NCBI GenBank assembly: GCA_947095535.1
Contig: OX352772.1
Coordinates: forward strand, 316,520,018-316,584,017
DNA from: Poecilobothrus nobilitatus
Taxonomy: Eukaryota > Arthropoda > Insecta > Diptera > Dolichopodidae
DNA: 64,000 bases
Direction of reading: 5' to 3'
Shown here: positions 13,201 to 26,210 of the stretch, piece after piece
Layout of the letters: every line of letters begins with the position of its first letter
Position numbering within the stretch: the first letter of the stretch is position 1
Program-made: the position numbers and the translations under genes
Notes under the pieces: generated by a model
What the model was told of the DNA's origin: nothing
Database searches by the model: none
What the model saw: only the letters and a program-made list of their open reading frames with translations

Positions 13201-14221
13201 CTATTCAGACTTATAAATTTTGAAACAGAACGGAAAAATCAAAGAAGAAAATTAAAAAAAAAAAAAAAACTATAAAAAACAAGAAAAAATGAAATTACCT
13301 AAGAAATATGTTCGGAAAATTGAACACAAAAAAAAAAAAAAGCAAAATTTAGAAAAAAAATATTAAAATACATAATCACCTTTAAAAGACGTCAAAAAGA
13401 AAGAAAGAAGGTAGAAAAAAATATAACTAAAGAAAATTTATTTTTCTATAGAATTCGTGGACAACAAACGAAAAATTGTTGCAATAATCAGTAAATGAAA
13501 AAAATAAAAAAAAAGGAAAATTCAATAATAATTGAAAATGGTATTACAAAATAACAAAAGACATAAAAATTGATTCAAAGAAAATATATAATAATGTACT
13601 ATAGAAAATAATAGGATACTTCTTTTTCAGATTAAATAAAAACATATAGAAGAATAATTTTATAATTTTAGTCGATTTTGTTGATGTCAAAGACTTAAAG
13701 TTTAGGCTGATAATGTTTCAATGACTGAACATTTCAATAAATTTTCACCAATATCTAATAAAAATTGTAAACCGATTTCATTAATCTTATATTTTGTGAC
13801 TCTGATAGAATGATTCCTAAAATTAAGTCGAAATAAACATTTAATTTAATAAAATTGTAAAATATAATCATAGATTGAAAAATAATTCCGAACGCCAGTA
13901 AACTTAGTTCTTTTGTACCAATAAAGTAAACAGTATAGAAAAGTTTAAAAAGTTTCTTAAGTGAGATAAATCGGTAGAATTAACAACAAAATTTGGTAAA
14001 AAATCTTTATAAATACGAAATTGTTCAAGGGATAAACAAAGTAGAAGACAAGAACATTAATTTTGGATGCAAAATAATATTTGTTACATAAAAATGGGTT
14101 CAACCAACTGAACTTCATAATACTTCTTAAAATTTATAATTAATTTTACAAAAGAAAAAAGAAAAACTAAACTTAAAAGGATTAAAAGAAAAAAAAAAAA
14201 CAGGAAAATTAAAAAAAGAAA

Positions 14222-14246
14222 ATATATATATATATATATATATATA
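14222..14246. repeat. (AT)n microsatellite
   Basis: An uninterrupted AT dinucleotide run of about 25 bp inside an A-rich block. Confidence 0.95.
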
Positions 14247-15248
14247 AAAAGTAATTACAGATCTTTTATTACTTCATTATTTAAGTGAAGAAAAATAAAA
14301 TTTATACTCCTACATACGAGTAGAAAAGAAAATTCATGAATAAACCGTACTTAACAGAAACATTATATTGTACTCAAGTTTGATGCCAGATCACATTTAA
14401 ACAAATTATTCTCTAAAAAAAAAAAAACAAAAATTCTTTTACTTTAGACTAACATTTAATTCTTAATCAGAATTAGTTCTCAGATTCTATTATTTGAAAG
14501 ATGCACCATTGTACTGGATGAGAACAAAAAAATGAAAAGTTAGTCTAAAGAAAAAATTCCTAAATAACTGAAAATATTTATGTGTTGTTATTGTGAATAT
14601 TGTGTAGAGTAAGAAATACTTATGTGCAATCACAATTAAAAGAACTAATGTTTTTTTTTTTGTATTGCTTTTGTTATTTTAAAAGAATAGTTGATCTCTT
14701 ATTGTTAGTCACCAATTAAATTTATTAAAATTGTATTTTTCTTTTAAAACTTTTTTTTTTTTTGTTTCAGAAATATTTCGGTACTGTTCCATTCTTTGAT
14801 TACATTATTAAAGTTAATATTGTTATTGTGTTTCTATTTCTTTAATATTTAAGAGATCTTTTACGATTATCGAAGACATTGTTGTTTGTCTTTCGCAGAA
14901 GGTGATAGAAAACAAAACTTGCATTGAAAAAATGAATAATAAATTTTTTATACAAAAAAAAAAAAAAAGAAAATAAAGTCTGAAATTTTGTGAAAATTAT
15001 TCCCAAAATTTCCGATTATTACAATAAAAAATAATTAAATTAATTTGAGAAACTTTAATTACATTTAACTTTTAAATTACATGGATCAGTTTTGAAATAA
15101 CTTACATAATACTGATTTAAATAAAAACTATCTTTAATAATAAAAGGTTTAGACGTGGAAATGGAGGTGGAAAATACGATGCACACTGCAAAAACACACA
15201 CGAAGCATAGCGACAATGACCTTTGAATGGAATCCATAAGGCTCCAGA

Positions 15249-15406
15249 AGACGTGGTCAGCCAAGCAACAACTGTTGTAAAACAATAATAATACAGTTAA
15301 AATCAATAGGTGTTACCTGGGAGATTGCAAAATAATAATATCGAACCTAATAGACGTCGATGGAAATGTCTAGTAAAAGCCCTATGCTACCAAGAGGAGT
15401 AATGAA
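15249..15406 (+). pseudogene. LINE ORF2 C-terminal remnant
   Basis: In the plus frame from 15249 the text reads RRGQPSNNCCKTI, then IQLKSIGVTWEIAK. After a stop and small shifts it continues RRRWKCLVKALCYQE (about 15352-15400). This follows the order seen at the C terminus of many insect non-LTR ORF2 proteins: a GRP-type basic patch, a 'G.TW.E' segment, then 'DR.RW..LV.ALC'. Stops and small indels show it is dead. The remnants at 41663, 49557 and 53524 end with the same 'LVEALC'-like motif. A 5'-truncated insertion is the usual way such tails arise. The exact clade cannot be named from this much sequence. Confidence 0.5.
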
Positions 15407-15411
15407 AAAAA

Positions 15412-15434
15412 ACATGCATATGCAATATGCATGT
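15412..15434. repeat. perfect hairpin palindrome
   Basis: ACATGCATAT (15412-15421) and ATATGCATGT (15425-15434) are perfect 10-bp inverted arms around a 3-base loop. It lies directly after the LINE remnant. Confidence 0.8.
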
Positions 15435-16773
15435 AATGTAATATTAAAATATGTTGTAAAGGTGTAATTTGACTAACATATGAACTGTTATTACTATTGA
15501 TAGGAAGGAAGATAAATGGCTCCAATATATTTTAGAAGAGGAAAATTATGTGGAAAACACCAAAATATTAAAAATAGTACTACAAAACATTAATTTTTCT
15601 AATGTTTTTCTCATTAATATCTCAAGATACTTTTTAAAAACGAATATATTTTTCTATTCTTATTCATTCTGAATCTTTCAAAAAGAACCTATTCAAGTTC
15701 TAATTTACCCGCCAATTCTCCTTTATCTTCATATTTCCCTTGAACTCGTCTGCTTACTTAAACCTACAATAATTTTGTAAAAAGGAAAACTTTCCTAGAG
15801 TTTGGGTAGCGTGCAAAAAAAAAAAAAAAAAAAACATTTAAAAATTTATTTATACAAAATAATCTTGGATATAAAAGTAATCTTGTTAATCATGAAACGT
15901 TTTTGTTAATTACTTGAAATCGATTGGAAATTCTAACTGACCTAATAAAACTTTTTGTTTTCTTTTTTAAACTCCAACAAAACTTAAAAATTATTACAAT
16001 TATAAAATTAATTAAAAAATAAAATCGATTTTTATATTCGAATACAACAAATATCTCTGTAAATGTTAATACATTAAAACTTTATTTTTTATCTGGATTA
16101 TTTTTTTATGAACTATAATAATCTTTACTATATATCTGATTCCTGCGATTAATTATCATTTAATTCTTTTTAAATCCTCAACCAAAAAAAAAAAAAAAAA
16201 ACAAGAAAAAAAAAATAAAAATATAATAATTAGAAATTTACAGATTCTTATTTTTTCATTAATAATCGTTATTATCATTGATCTATTAATCGTTACGAAA
16301 AATTTATCAAAATTAAATTAATACAGAAAATATCCTTATCACATTTCACCATTCTTATGCTATACTAAATAGTATCGATAGCACAGTGTTTCTTTTCATA
16401 ATTAGTATATTTTCTTGAAATATCTTTCAAGTTTTCTTGAAATTTTTTTTTGTTTTTTTGATTTTCTATTTCTATTTTTATGCCTGAACCAAAAATTAAA
16501 TAAAAAGATACTTATTCCTTTATATTCTTAATTTTTATTTTCCAGGGACTAACAACAAATACCACAAAAAATTTACAAAATATTTTATGATTCAGAAAGA
16601 CTTTTTTTTTTGAAATAGAAAGGAATCAACTTTTAATTTAGTTTTATGTCTCTGTTCAGTGATTTAATCATTTAATAAAAATGAAAATGTAAAAAGGAAA
16701 TTCTCTAATGAATTTCGAAAGCAAAATACAAAAAAAAAGCAAAAACGAAAATAACAATAAAAAAAAAACAAAA

Positions 16774-16932
16774 AACCTTTTTGACCTAATCTCAAACTCC
16801 TTGCCCGCTTTTGAAACATTTTATTATCCAATTGGAAAAATTGAACTGTTGATGGATGGTTTGGACCACAACAACCCCAATACAGTGTTAAAACTGCAGA
16901 AAAATATAACTGTAAAAGTTTTTAGATTTTGA
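16774..16932 (+). pseudogene. coding-like fragment of unknown origin
   Basis: The last 52 codons of an open plus-strand frame (ending TGA at 16932) differ from the surrounding A-rich DNA. They include SLPAFETFYYPIGKIE, then LLMDGLDHNNPNTVLKLQ, with mixed residues and more GC than their flanks. The frame upstream of about 16774 is Lys/Asn-rich read-through of A runs and is not believed. No splice acceptor precedes the segment on the plus strand. On the minus strand a good TTTTTCTGCAG acceptor borders it, but that frame meets a stop. It could be a transposon fragment, a retrocopy piece or a misread exon. No family was recognised. Confidence 0.25.
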
Positions 16933-16934
16933 AA

Positions 16935-19900
16935 AAATCCTTTGAGATGAACGTGTCAATGTAATTAGTTTCAAGTTTAAAAATAATTTTTTTGTTTTTT
17001 TTTTTTCTTTTTACACAGATTAAAACACAATATGAAAAAATAAAATAAAAAAAATATATAAAATATAAGAGTAGTAAAAGGGGGAAAAAAAACATAAGAC
17101 AGAAAATTAGAAAATTTAATAAATGAAAAACTTTATCGATAAATAATTAAATTTCATTTGATTTTTAGTTCGTGACTTATTAGTTGTGATATCACAGAAA
17201 TTTCGAAAGAAAATAACAATTAAAAAAAAAAAAAAATTTAGTTTTGAAAGTAAATAAAAGATTAAATTGTGATCAAATTACAAATTTCTGGAAAGTTAAA
17301 AAGAGTTAGAGAAATTTTAAGGAGTTATAAGTATAATATAATTTTTTTGATTTTTAATGTATTAATTTTCAACTATTCATGTAGGTAGGTGCAATTTCAT
17401 AAAATTTCATTACATATTGCAAATTTTCAATTAAAAATTTACTATGAATAATGAATATTGTTGCAATAATATTAAAACTTCATAGTTACCACAAAATATC
17501 AAGAATAAAAAAAATTTAACAAACTCAGAAATTCTCTAATTTCGGTTTACTTCGTTTTTAATCTAGACTAGCTACCATGTTTATAACATATCTAAAAACT
17601 GAATTCAAAACTTTTACGTGCAAATATATTTCCCAAAACCATCTGTACACATTAAACATTTAAAAAAAAAACAAACAAAACAAATATCCTTAAATAATTC
17701 AAATTTTCATAAAAATCTTAAATCAAAATTATAAAATCTTAATTTTTTTCATTTTTCCAAATTAAACACGTTTCTCTCAAAATAAATTCTTTCATGCTCC
17801 CCATTTAGGTTCAACTTTTTGCTTAAAAAAAAAAACAAAAAAATAAACAAAAATAACCACCTTTAAAAAAAAATATGGAATTTTTACCATGGTTTTTTTT
17901 TGTCCGATAACCTTTTACAACAAAAAAAAACAAAAAAAAAAATTATATACATATATAATATGTATATAATAACAATAAAAAGTACAACTTTCCAGACATT
18001 TACCAGTACAATACCAATAAGGAACATAACCATCTTTTCTTTTATTATCTTCATTTCTAAAGAAAAAAGAAAAAACAAACAAATAAAAATCTAATCTTTT
18101 TATCTTTATTTTTCTTTCACTTTTCCTCTTTTTTTTTTTTTTTTTTTTGCTGTAATAGTCCCTACCATCATCAGAATGCCTTAATAAAAAGTAAAATTTC
18201 TTTACTAAACTTCTTTCTCATAAGATTGAATAATTCCAGAAATATTTAAAAAAAAAAAAAAAAATTTCCTTAAAATTTATTTTCTTATGTGTTTTCTTTC
18301 TTGTTTTTAAATTTTTTTTTTTTTTTTTCTTGTATGATTCAGTCGGTCGAAGTTTTTTGTTTTTTTTTTTTTATGTCGAATCAATGTCGTCCTTAAAAAG
18401 AAAAAAATTCTTTTTTTCTTATTCTTATCATGCAGTTATAATTTTTACAACAACAACAGGAATTCTTTAAACAAGCTTTTTTTTTAAGGACATCTCTTGC
18501 AACAGAAAAATAAAACAAAAATGTTTTAAAAATTTCTTTTTCATTAATACCATCCCGCCCTATCTTCATCTCCTTCAATCATCTTTATTTTTTTTTTTTT
18601 TCATCCTTAAATTACGTCCATGTTTGTTTCGTTATCAATATAATGACCTTTATCATCGATAAATATCACGTTATAGGTTCCTCTTTTTCTTTTTTTTTCA
18701 TATTTTTCGTTTTTTTTTATAAAGGACCCGTACAAATTTGGGAAAAAAAAACGGAAAAAGAGTAGATAGAGAAGAAGAAATTATTGGTGCATTTTATGTA
18801 CTTTACAATAAATTTTATGTTCTCTTGTTTTTTTTTTTTATTCAGTTCTTTTCAAATATTGAACCAGACGACATAATATTTATAGCTTTTAAATATATGA
18901 GATACTTACCCCTCATGTAAATGCAAAGGACCAGAAAATAAAAAAGTTAAAATTATCGATAAAAAAAAAAATAAAAAATAAACAAAAAAAAAAATTTTCA
19001 TATACTCGTATCTTTTAATTCTGCATTGTACTAAAACATTCTAGAATTCTGATTCCCCCAACCATTCATTAGAAATACTTAACGTTTTAATTTTTTTTTT
19101 TTTATTTTTTAGTACACAATTCATTTATTTTAAAATGAACCCCAATATGAATGAATATCAAACCATGTGTCCTGCAATATATTGAAAAAAAAAAAAAAAA
19201 AATTAAACCATTGACATCATCTCTGCTATTTTAACCAGTCCTTACAACATTATCAATATTGCTTCCTGCAATAATAATGATACCTGATCGAAAGAAAAAA
19301 TAAACAAAATAAAAAAAAAAATTCAACTAAAAAAAAAAAATATCAAAATTGATAGCATCTATAGATTTTTAATGTACAGAAAGACAGGACACCTATAATA
19401 TCTGAATGTGATGATTACTATAACATGGGAACGGATAGAAGACAGAATAAACAAGAGATAAAAATTGTTTAAAAAAAAAAAAAATTAAATTATATTAAAT
19501 TAAAGGTCTTTTAACAGCATGTCGTATCTTATAACTATCATGAAAATATAGCAAAAAAAAAAAAAAAAAAGAAATATATAAAAAATAAAATAATAATCGT
19601 TATATTTTTTAACTAAAGTTTATTGACTATGTACTGTCTCGGGAACTCAAATGGAGTATCCTTCTTTTTTATTGATAGGGATTTGTTGATTATTTATATA
19701 TGAATGTATAATTGTGGTGTAACGAATCTTTTTTTTTTTTGTTTTTTGTTACTAGACATTACGTTGCAATATCACCTACACTATAAAGATTTTCATATTT
19801 ATATGTATGTAGTTTTTTTAAAGGAAATTTCATTAAACAACAAAGAAAAAAAAAAAAACATTAAAAGGGAGGTATTTATCGAGTCCTTTTTTATGTAATT

Positions 19901-20475
19901 TTTTTATTTTTATTATTATTTATTGTTTGTTTTAAAGGGATTCAATAAAACCTTTGTTGCACTGATACTTTATTTAATTATTTGTTATTGAAAAAATGTT
20001 ATCACAATTTTATTAAAAAAATAACAAAGAAAAAAAAAAAAATTCATATAAGAATATTAAAGAGTTCTTGTTCTTTATTTTTTAATATCAGGAATCAAAA
20101 AACAAAATATTTGATATTAAATTGCTTTTCAGATAAATGTTCTTATTAATAAAAGAAGATGAAGAGATTTTAAGCATACCTAACATAAAATTTATATTTT
20201 AAGGAAAGGAATAAAGGACTCAAGTAACCAATTATTTTGATGAATTTCACTAAATTTTATCTTTTATATAAGAATATTTTAATTATAATATTTGTATATT
20301 TCTTTTATTATAAACTTAAATGTATTATAAAAGGATAACAATTAGAAACTTCGTGTTTACCTCAACTTAATAAAAAGTTCGAAATTTAATTTAAATAAAA
20401 TCTGTATTTTAATTGGCAGAAATCATTTTTACTTAAGGAATAGTGAGGGGTAGCTTTAAATCAGTACCTAATAAA
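16935..20475. other. AT-rich noncoding stretch
   Basis: Low-complexity DNA with dense poly-A and poly-T runs. Small predicted frames at 17884, 17900, 18393, 18738 and 19704 track the homopolymers. Nothing else is seen apart from the palindrome at 17942-17970. Confidence 0.65.
17942..17970. repeat. perfect AT-rich palindrome
   Basis: ATTATATACATAT and ATATGTATATAAT are perfect 13-bp inverted arms separated by three bases. It may extrude as a cruciform, but is probably only an AT-rich curiosity. Confidence 0.8.
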
Positions 20476-20479
20476 TAAT

Positions 20480-20810
20480 TTAATAATTTAAGTAGACGTT
20501 CTTTTTAAAAAAATTGCAAATTATAAAATGGATCAAATGTACCAGACACAGATAAGAAATATGATTGACAATTTCAGCGGTATTAAAACAACTACAATTT
20601 CTCCTTGTTTTAAGATCGCATTATTGATTTTAGTTCAATAGAGAGTATGTCATTACCTAGAAAAATATCTATAAAAGAGAGATAATGTTTCAATTTTTGA
20701 CGAGGGTTAAGAGGAGTAAAAGAAACTTGAACAATAAGGTCGTCGATAATTTGCTGATTCTTCATAAGATTATCATCTAGATAACCTAATGAAGAATGAG
20801 TGACATCAGC
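20480..20810 (-). pseudogene. decayed LINE-like coding remnant
   Basis: Reading the minus strand down from 20810, 66 codons are open to a stop at 20610-20612, with balanced composition. They include ADVTHSSLGYLDDNLMKN and TPLNPRQKLKHYLSFIDI. In another frame a 46-codon stretch (20620 down to 20480) begins with CDLKTRRNCSCF and includes NCSCFNTAEIVNHISYLC. The C-x-C...H-x4-C layout resembles the zinc-knuckle tail (CxxC...H..C) of jockey/I-type LINE ORF2 proteins. The 'THSSLGYLDDN' part could be the end of an RNase H domain. A frameshift near 20615 and flanking stops make it a pseudogene. Assignment to a LINE is inference; that it once coded for protein is better supported. Confidence 0.4.
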
Positions 20811-20899
20811 TCATATGTGAGAATTGTACTCGATTTTATATCAAATATAAGATATAAAAATATTAACCAAATTAATAGAAGTAAAACAAGATTGACAAC

Positions 20900-23440
20900 A
20901 AGAAAGAAAATTTAAATATTTGGTAGCGTTCTTCTCTAAATCAAAAATATGGATGGTTATTCCAAAAAATATTTTTTGATTCAACTACATGAATAAAATA
21001 TTTAAACTTTTAGACCGTTAAATAATTAATTCCTGCTTGAAATCTCATGATTGGTATATTTAAACTTTTTAAACTGATTATGGTACAAGTAGGATTGAAT
21101 TTCCTTAGGAAGTCGTATATTACCACCAGAGGTGCTGTCTTCGGCAAATTTTGTATTTGAAATTCCTATACTATTTTCGTGAAAAATTTAAAAAAGTTCG
21201 GATTTGAGTCATCGAATGAATCACTTACAAACAACTAAACTATTATGACTAATAAAATATTAATCCAAATTATTTAAATGTGTTTCGAATGAAATTTTCC
21301 ATTAAATATTTTAAATTGATATCAGATTTAAAAATTAATTTTTTTTTTATTTAATAGCTCAAACCTTTTCAACCGTCCGAATTATAATATGCAAATTCAA
21401 TTTTAACAATTTATTTCATAGCATTAAATTAAATTTTGATTGCTTTATAACCAACACGAAAAAAAAATAAAATAAAATAAAAAATAAATCGACTAGATTA
21501 TAATAATAAATTTAAACCAGGACATTAAATATGAAAAAAAAATATTATCCCTTTTTTGACAGTTATAAAATCGTCTGACTTTTAGTTTTTTCTCTTCTTT
21601 TTTTTTTCTTAATGGTTTCAAAACTAATATTAAGCAGTTTGTGTTTTAATCTAAAAGTTTTATTTTTTTTTTTTTTAAATATAAAAAAGCAAATTTTGGT
21701 TAGATTTTATAAACTATCACCACTCCACACTTTATTTACCTGTCAAAAAAATATATACTTTTTTTCACTTCTTAAAAAATAAAATTAAAAACAAAAACAA
21801 TAGATACAAAACAATGGTTCCTAGATAGTTATACCTTATAACAAAAAGTTTTTTTAAAAATTTAAATTATTTACAACTGACAAAAGTTTAAAATTAAATT
21901 TCGTCCAGAAAAAAAAACACAAAAAAAAAAAAAAAAACAAAAAAAATGAGGTAGTCTAAGGATAATAAAGGAAAAAGTTATGTGTCAGACAGTGTTATCA
22001 TAAGCACATTTAAATTTCTTTTTTCTTTTTTTCATTTTATTAATATAAAGAAGAACGTCCTTTTATTATCCTGTAGTATTTAATTTTTAATAAATCCCAA
22101 CAGTTTTTCTTTTTTTTTTTTTAATATAAAATATTAAAAAAAGAAAAATACTGCTTAAAAAAGTTGAACCTTGAAAAAAGAAAATAAAATTTGAAAATAA
22201 TAATTATTACTTAATATTTTAAGTAAATTTTGATCCTTCTTTTTCTGACAAGTCTTAGCTTTGTGTTTTTTTTTTTTTTGTTTTTTTTATAAGATTAAAA
22301 TATTGCAAATAGTTAAAAATAAAAAAACCTGACTGAAATGAAACTCGTGTTGTCATCTTAGAAAAATTAAAAACTTTTGTAATACGAATTAAAATTAAAT
22401 TAAAAAAAGTAGTTTTTTTTATTGGTCAGTTTTATAAAGATTTTTTTATTTTAAATAAAGAAAAAACAATAAAAACGAAATATTTTGTTCTGGATATTTT
22501 AATTTTTTTTTATTTTCAAAAGGAATTTTCCAGGATTTTGAGTTATGTTTTCTTCATTTAAAATAAGAAAATATTAAATTCAAATTAGATTATCATAATT
22601 AAATGTTAGAAAAATGTATATAAAAATTATGCCTTTGTTTTAATATAGGAATTATGTCCTTGAATGAAATCCAGATATAATAAGTTCAAGGAGAATATTA
22701 ATCTCTTTGTTCACCACATTTCTTCTACTATATCATCCTTATTTCTACCATTTTTTATACAAACATTAGTAAGTACTAAAAAAAAATTTTTTTTTAATGT
22801 AATTGGATTATTAATAAAAGGTTTTTTAAAAAAATACATGTCTATGTAAAAGGAGGACACTCTTATATAATTATCTTATTATAATTTTTCAGTGCTATGA
22901 GAGAAATTTTGAGTCATTATATTTTACGATAATTTAAAAGTTGTTTTAACCTATTTTTCTACTACACAAAACTTTTCAAAAACATTTAATGGATATAATG
23001 TACATACATACTTACAAAAATTAAAACCTTCTATGTACTTTTTATTTAAAACTTTACTATGTACTTTGAATATTTCACAATTAATATTATTTTCCATCAA
23101 AATAATTTTTTTAATTTTATATCATAAGTAAAGGCTAAGCCTAACTCTTTTGACATTAAACCAAATTTTTTTCTTAGTTTAGAAATTATATTTTATTCTT
23201 ATATCTGATATTTTAAAGCATTTTTTGTTCTTATAGCTGATATTTAAAGCATTTTTAAAATCATGAAAAATTCCACTGATATTAATAACCATTTGACTTT
23301 TATATTTATCATAATAATTATGTCATTTAATTTAATATTTTTGTATATTTTGAAGTTTTTGTATGTAATCAGACTTTGTATTTTTTTTTTGGATTTCAAT
23401 TTTCCAAGACTAATCAATAAATTTCTTCTCAATATCACTA
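20900..23440. other. noncoding stretch
   Basis: Intron-like DNA. The part from 20900 to 21300 has fewer homopolymers and may continue the decayed element just before it. From 21400 onward A/T runs dominate. No convincing gene is seen. Confidence 0.55.
21739..21740 (-). other. candidate recursive-splice (ratchet) point
   Basis: On the minus strand TATATATTTTTTTGACAG is followed directly by GTAAATAAAG, so a pyrimidine-rich acceptor abuts a donor-like GTAAAT. It is one of three such points on the strand that carries the exon at 41226-41322. The sequence alone cannot show use. Confidence 0.25.
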
Positions 23441-23454
23441 TTAACTAATATTTT

Positions 23455-23644
23455 ATTTTGTTTTAGTGCATTTCTTTGCCACATAAATGTGAACAGGAAA
23501 TTACACAGCCTTTCCTTTTCAGACGTGGCTACAAATGTTACAAAGGCGAAAAAATCTTACGACATATATGGGTTTCAAACCCACACTCCCTCGGTGTTTA
23601 CAGCGTACTTTATACGCTCTTACCCATTAGGCCATCGACGCCCC
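23455..23644 (-). mobile_element. tRNA-derived SINE, copy C
   Basis: Minus-strand copy of the family at 4267 and 62539. It starts GGGGCGTCGATGGCCTAATG, with a near-consensus A box, and keeps a B box of the form GGGTTTGAAACCC. It shows the same GTCGTAAG-side sequence, GGCTGTGTAA and the ATTTATGTGGCA end. The pairing partner of the first body hairpin is damaged here (TGTAAC instead of TTACGAC). Direct repeats AACTAATATTTT (23443-23454) and AATTAATATTTT (23645-23656), 11 of 12 identical, flank it and are a target-site duplication. The 80-residue plus frame across it is antisense. Confidence 0.88.
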
Positions 23645-24989
23645 AATTAATATTTTTTAGTACAGTGCAATATGGACGAAACTTCATTAGTATTTTAAGG
23701 AAACAAACCAATTTGTAGAAATGAAACATAACTACTATTAATCCTTAAGTTTTGTCCATTGCATAATTTCCAAAAGAAGTTAACAATTAGAATGTTTATC
23801 TATTATAAATTACTCTCAATATTTCTTATGAAGTGTTTTGTATTCTTTGTACGAAGATTTCTATTAATATTATCTTTTTAAACAGCTACATAATATATAC
23901 ATATAATATGTTCGTATATAAGTTCGAGTATGTATATCAATTTTATTTCAATTTTTTTTTTCTTCTTTTGACCATTTTTCCTAACATTAAAAACTTTTTT
24001 TCTTCCTTTGATAATTTTTTGACCATATTCTATCAAATTTTTATTATATCATAAAAATAGATGCACTTTATTAAATCCAAATTATACAATAAAAATAATA
24101 AAAATAAAATAAAAAAAAAAGAAAATCCCCTAATACCATATCAAAGGAAAAGAAAACTCTTCTTCAAACTTATGTTCGTTGGCAATATACACAGCAATAA
24201 GAAAAAAAAAAAAGGAAAAAAATAGAAAAAAAAAAAAATACTATTTAATATCCTTAAAATCCACTTTATTTTCAAAATATCAACAGACAGTTATGTCCAT
24301 GAAAAAACTAACTAAAATAAATGGAATGACATGTTGCAGTTCATTTTTAACGTTTCATTTCACACATCAAATGGACATTATACGTAATTTTTATTTATTT
24401 TTCAGTATTTTTTTTTTTTTTTTTTTGTAGCTTTGAATTAAATTCTCTTCCTCTATCTTCTCTCTCTATAACACACTTTTAATTCTAGATTAAGGTTTTT
24501 TTTTGTAAGATAAAAACAATACATAAAATGAACATGGGTTATTATTTTTTATGAATTGAAAGTGTTTAAAATACAATATTGCATTACTAAAAAAAAAAAA
24601 GTATTGTCAGTAAAACAGAAAACAAAAAACAAAAACAAAAAAAAAACTAATACTAATAGATATAAACAGGATAACAAAAATGATAAAGAAAGAAAAGAGA
24701 AAGGAAACAAAAAAAAAAGAACATTTATAACAATATCATTTATGTTTTCTCATCATTTTATGGATAATTTAAAAGCATAAAAAAAGAAAAATATTAAAAA
24801 TAAAAAAGTTCATAAAATAAAGCCAGTGTAAAGCTAGTTAAATTTGTTTTTTATTTTAAGTATTGTTTATTTTTTTTTTGTTTATATGAAACACAGTGAT
24901 CAACAAAATTGTGTTCATCAGCAAAATTCTTTAAAAAAATTAGCAGTTATTAACGAAAAATGTATTGATTGTTTTATAATTGCTTGTAG

Positions 24990-25098
24990 GTTTGTATGTT
25001 TTATAACTCGAATATAATTGATTCGAACTCAAGTTTTAATCGCTGGTATTTCAATTTGAAAACCCCAAAGGAACTAAAATTATCTAGAGGCTTTATAG
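24990..25098 (+). other. weak candidate coding exon
   Basis: TTATAATTGCTTGTAG ends in AG at 24989 and GTAAGAAC begins at 25099. The 109 nt between them are open in one frame, including NIIDSNSSFNRWYFNLKT and PKELKLSRGFIG, with less homopolymer than the flanks. This is exon-like, but the frame stays open beyond the donor, there is no second exon to join, and no protein family is recognised. It could also be a decayed transposon: the ACTCGAA and TTCGAACTC motifs recall the Tigger-like subterminal sequence. Confidence 0.15.
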
Positions 25099-26174
25099 GT
25101 AAGAACAAAATTAGTTTAATTTGCAGTAATTTGACATTTAATTTCACCATTATGAAAAATCCAAATTTTGAATTTTGTATCTTTTAAAAACGTCCCGTAT
25201 CTTTTAAAAGCTGTAAATAAGAAATTTATTACATGTAAGATCATTCGAAAAGAATATAAGTGGATTATCATCAGAAGCCCGTATTTCATTTAAATGAATG
25301 TCCCTTGCCTTTATTTTTATTTCCCTATCTATCGTTTGACTGGATATCATTTGACAGCATAAACGTTTCCTAGATTAAACTATTCCAAATTTATCCTTAT
25401 AATATTAATAATAGGTACACATTTTAATAACAAAGCATTAAAATAATAGGCGATGCATTCCTAAACCTTCGCTAGATAAATTTTTGAACCCAACACTAAA
25501 ATCTATCCTACATAACAATTAGCATTTTCACGAAGGTTAGCGACTTCCACCCTGATATTATTTACACTATGTATTTATATGACAGATTATAATAAATATG
25601 ACATTTATTATATCTGATCATTAACAGCAATATAATAAACATATATCTTCAGCCCAATCGTTCCAATCCATTTATTTTTACCATATATTAACATTAAAAT
25701 ATTATTAAATTAAAAAAAGTGTTACATAGATTTTTTTGATTTAAGTTCTTCAAACGTGTTCTTTTATCCCTGTATTATAAATTAAGGGTTAAAAAATAAC
25801 AGTGAAAAAAAAAACAAAAAAATCAGATTAATAATATGAAAAGTATTTCAAAGAAAATTTAATTTTTCCACCAAATTTATTTTTAAAATGATAGAAAAAT
25901 AAATGTTAAAAGAGAATCACCTCATTGATTTAACAGATATTGCAATTTGATTATGTCTTTATTAACTTTAAAGAAAAAGAAAATTATTTTTAAGTTTAGT
26001 ATAAAAAAAAAAAAAAAATAAATAAATGTTTTTTGATTTTTGACTGCCTCACGATGGGATGTTTCTGAGAAAATTTCGTGTTTAAAAGAAATATTTTTCC
26101 ACAAAAAAAGAAAATTCCTCTTAGCATTTTCTTTTGAATCAAAATTACACCCAAGTTAGTAATTGAGACATAAA

Positions 26175-26175
<1 letters not shown>

Positions 26176-26203
<28 letters not shown>
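26176..26203. repeat. poly(T) tract, 28 bp
   Basis: An uninterrupted run of 28 T. Other long homopolymers are T at 47702-47723, 55245-55272, 61304-61327 and 63194-63219, and A at 30886-30909. Such lengths are error-prone in sequencing, so exact counts may be unreliable. Confidence 0.9.

Positions 26204-26210
<7 letters not shown>

Larger units (their letters stand above)
5700..15240. other. long AT-rich stretch, no gene seen
   Basis: Mostly low-complexity intron-like DNA. Between about 10,000 and 14,300 the plus strand has many poly-A runs separated by short unique segments. The least repetitive part is 7720-8080, where AATAAGTTTTCATTTCC (near 7791) and a partly complementary GGTTATGGAAACTTATTCG (7843-7861) form a weak inverted repeat. 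No splice-flanked open frame or transposon terminus was found elsewhere. Confidence 0.6.

Noticed and set aside
15300..15325. Minus-strand ratchet-like CTCCCAG|GTAACACC
   Set aside because: It falls inside the LINE remnant, where the sequence is explained by the old protein code.
23476..23718. 80-residue plus-strand ORF
   Set aside because: Antisense to SINE copy C.
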